This document shows positions 63,353-64,000 of a stretch of DNA of 64,000 nucleotides, piece by piece. The translations under genes and the position numbers were made by a program. Below the pieces are notes generated by a model, which saw nothing but the letters and a program-made list of their open reading frames with translations, was not told the origin of the DNA and did no database searches. This DNA is from Candidatus Thorarchaeota archaeon (lineage in GTDB: Archaea; Asgardarchaeota; Thorarchaeia; Thorarchaeales; Thorarchaeaceae): assembly GCA_003345545.1 (NCBI GenBank), contig PRDH01000019.1:1-64000 (forward strand), in the 5' to 3' direction. Numbering within the stretch: position 1 is the stretch's first letter; every line of letters starts with the position of its first letter.

Positions 63353-64000
63353 TTCGCTTCACCCCAAGTCTTCATGAGGAGTTCGAGATGCCTGCGTGCG
63401 GCCTCGGGAGTTATCTCTTTCGTTGATAGCTTCTTATCGATGATGGGCAGCACATATTCCGGCATGAATGGTTGAATTTTGGGATTCGTCAATAATGCCC
63501 ACAAATCGTCTTGGTCAAAGTGCAGGGCAACTTTGTCTGTTTCTAAGGCCCGTAGAACCTTCGTCACGACAGATAGTGGAAGAGCAGTATTTCGGGCAAT
63601 ATCTGCAGGAGAGAGTACTTGGTTTCTCAGTGAGGCAAGTACTCTATACTGAAGCCTCTCTGACAGTATTTTGGAGATCTTCTCTCTGTCTTCAAGTATA
63701 GGTGAGTTAGGATCATCTTCAGGCAACGTTGGATTGTAGCCCTTGCTGGGTGGGGCTGGCGAAAAGAACTCTGATACATATTCCATGTATCTCTGTGCTA
63801 TCTGTGGCGTCGTTTCCTTCGCCTTCTTGATTGCATCCATTGGTGGCTCCCGATAACCAACGACGTCCTTCACAAGAAAGACAATTTCGGAAGTCTTGCC
63901 AAGAAGTTCCACTGTCACAACACCCGACTGGATGAGGGGTGCCATTGCCTCCCGCAAGTCTACTTCATCTTGAATCTCGTTCTTTAGCCAGAGCGACAGT
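63349..64000 (-). CDS. Winged-helix protein upstream of the longin-Arf GTPase (5' end beyond window)
   Basis: The frame is open from the window edge (position 64000) to the stop at 63349, so the ORF-track start at 63957 is probably internal. At least 216 residues are visible. The visible N-terminal part (ELLGKTSEIVFLVKDVVGYR) looks like the end of one domain. Residues from about 110 onward resemble a winged helix (RVLASLRNQVLSPADIARNT, LPLSVVTKVLRALE). It is coupled to the GTPase gene by a four-base overlap and may regulate or bind it. The family is not identified. Confidence 0.65.
   Translation of the reverse strand, partial: LSLWLKNEIQDEVDLREAMAPLIQSGVVTVELLGKTSEIVFLVKDVVGYREPPMDAIKKAKETTPQIAQRYMEYVSEFFSPAPPSKGYNPTLPEDDPNSPILEDREKISKILSERLQYRVLASLRNQVLSPADIARNTALPLSVVTKVLRALETDKVALHFDQDDLWALLTNPKIQPFMPEYVLPIIDKKLSTKEITPEAARRHLELLMKTWGEAK

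Overview
The window looks like a chromosomal segment of an archaeon, most probably an Asgard archaeon; the overall gene mix reminds me of Thorarchaeia, but that placement is inference. Archaeal signs are TATA boxes such as TTTATAC and CATATTTAAAAG, ribosomal protein S25e, a histone-fold protein, an aldehyde:ferredoxin oxidoreductase, a Fae-type tetrahydromethanopterin enzyme and the bifunctional phosphoglucose/phosphomannose isomerase. Asgard signs are an ESCRT-III (Snf7)-like protein, a protein joining a longin-like domain to an Arf-like GTPase, and a presenilin-like protease. No rRNA, tRNA, CRISPR array, transposase or prophage was seen. Coding density is high, on both strands, in short operons.

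Layout. 1-6.5 kb: a partial ECF S-component-like gene, a DUF92/VTE6 membrane protein, and a three-gene minus operon ending in a giant GCS2-type ligase fused to Ig-like domains. 6.5-14.3 kb: a complete peptide ABC transporter, with ATPases on minus and permeases plus binding protein on plus; the binding protein is circularly permuted. 14.4-19.6 kb: presenilin-like protease, phosphoglucose/phosphomannose isomerase with a leader ORF, a hydrolase and a HAD phosphatase. 19.6-20.3 kb: the longest gene-free stretch, with a possible structured RNA. 20.3-31.6 kb: Mrp ATPase, inositol-phosphatase family protein, ESCRT-III-like protein, PSP-like phosphatase, cation exchanger, threonine synthase, MoxR/ChlI-VWA pair, AIR-synthase-like protein, SurE and a small histone-fold protein. 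31.9-46.3 kb: nucleoside phosphorylase, PRPP synthase, glutamate dehydrogenase, branched-chain aminotransferase, ferredoxin plus AOR, a tandem PH-like protein, a PP-loop/DUF123 operon and an MBL-fold hydrolase. 46.3-51.5 kb: two very large unrecognised helical proteins in one operon. 51.5-54.5 kb: two tandem genes, each joining a DHDPS/KDG-aldolase-type domain to a Fae (formaldehyde-activating enzyme) domain. 54.7-64 kb: M20 peptidase, AlaX, GlmU-like nucleotidyltransferase, a zincin-like protein, S25e with a repeated lysine-rich tail, and the longin-Arf GTPase coupled to a winged-helix protein that runs off the window.

How it fits together. Peptide import, glutamate dehydrogenase, branched-chain aminotransferase and AOR with its ferredoxin are the parts of amino-acid fermentation: 2-oxo acids are formed, reduced ferredoxin is produced and aldehydes are oxidised. 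The aldolase-Fae pair could link a pyruvate-type aldolase that makes or uses formaldehyde to the tetrahydromethanopterin C1 pool. It is the best candidate here for an undescribed system. The eukaryote-like membrane proteins (ESCRT-III, longin-Arf, presenilin, PH-like) are scattered rather than in one cluster.
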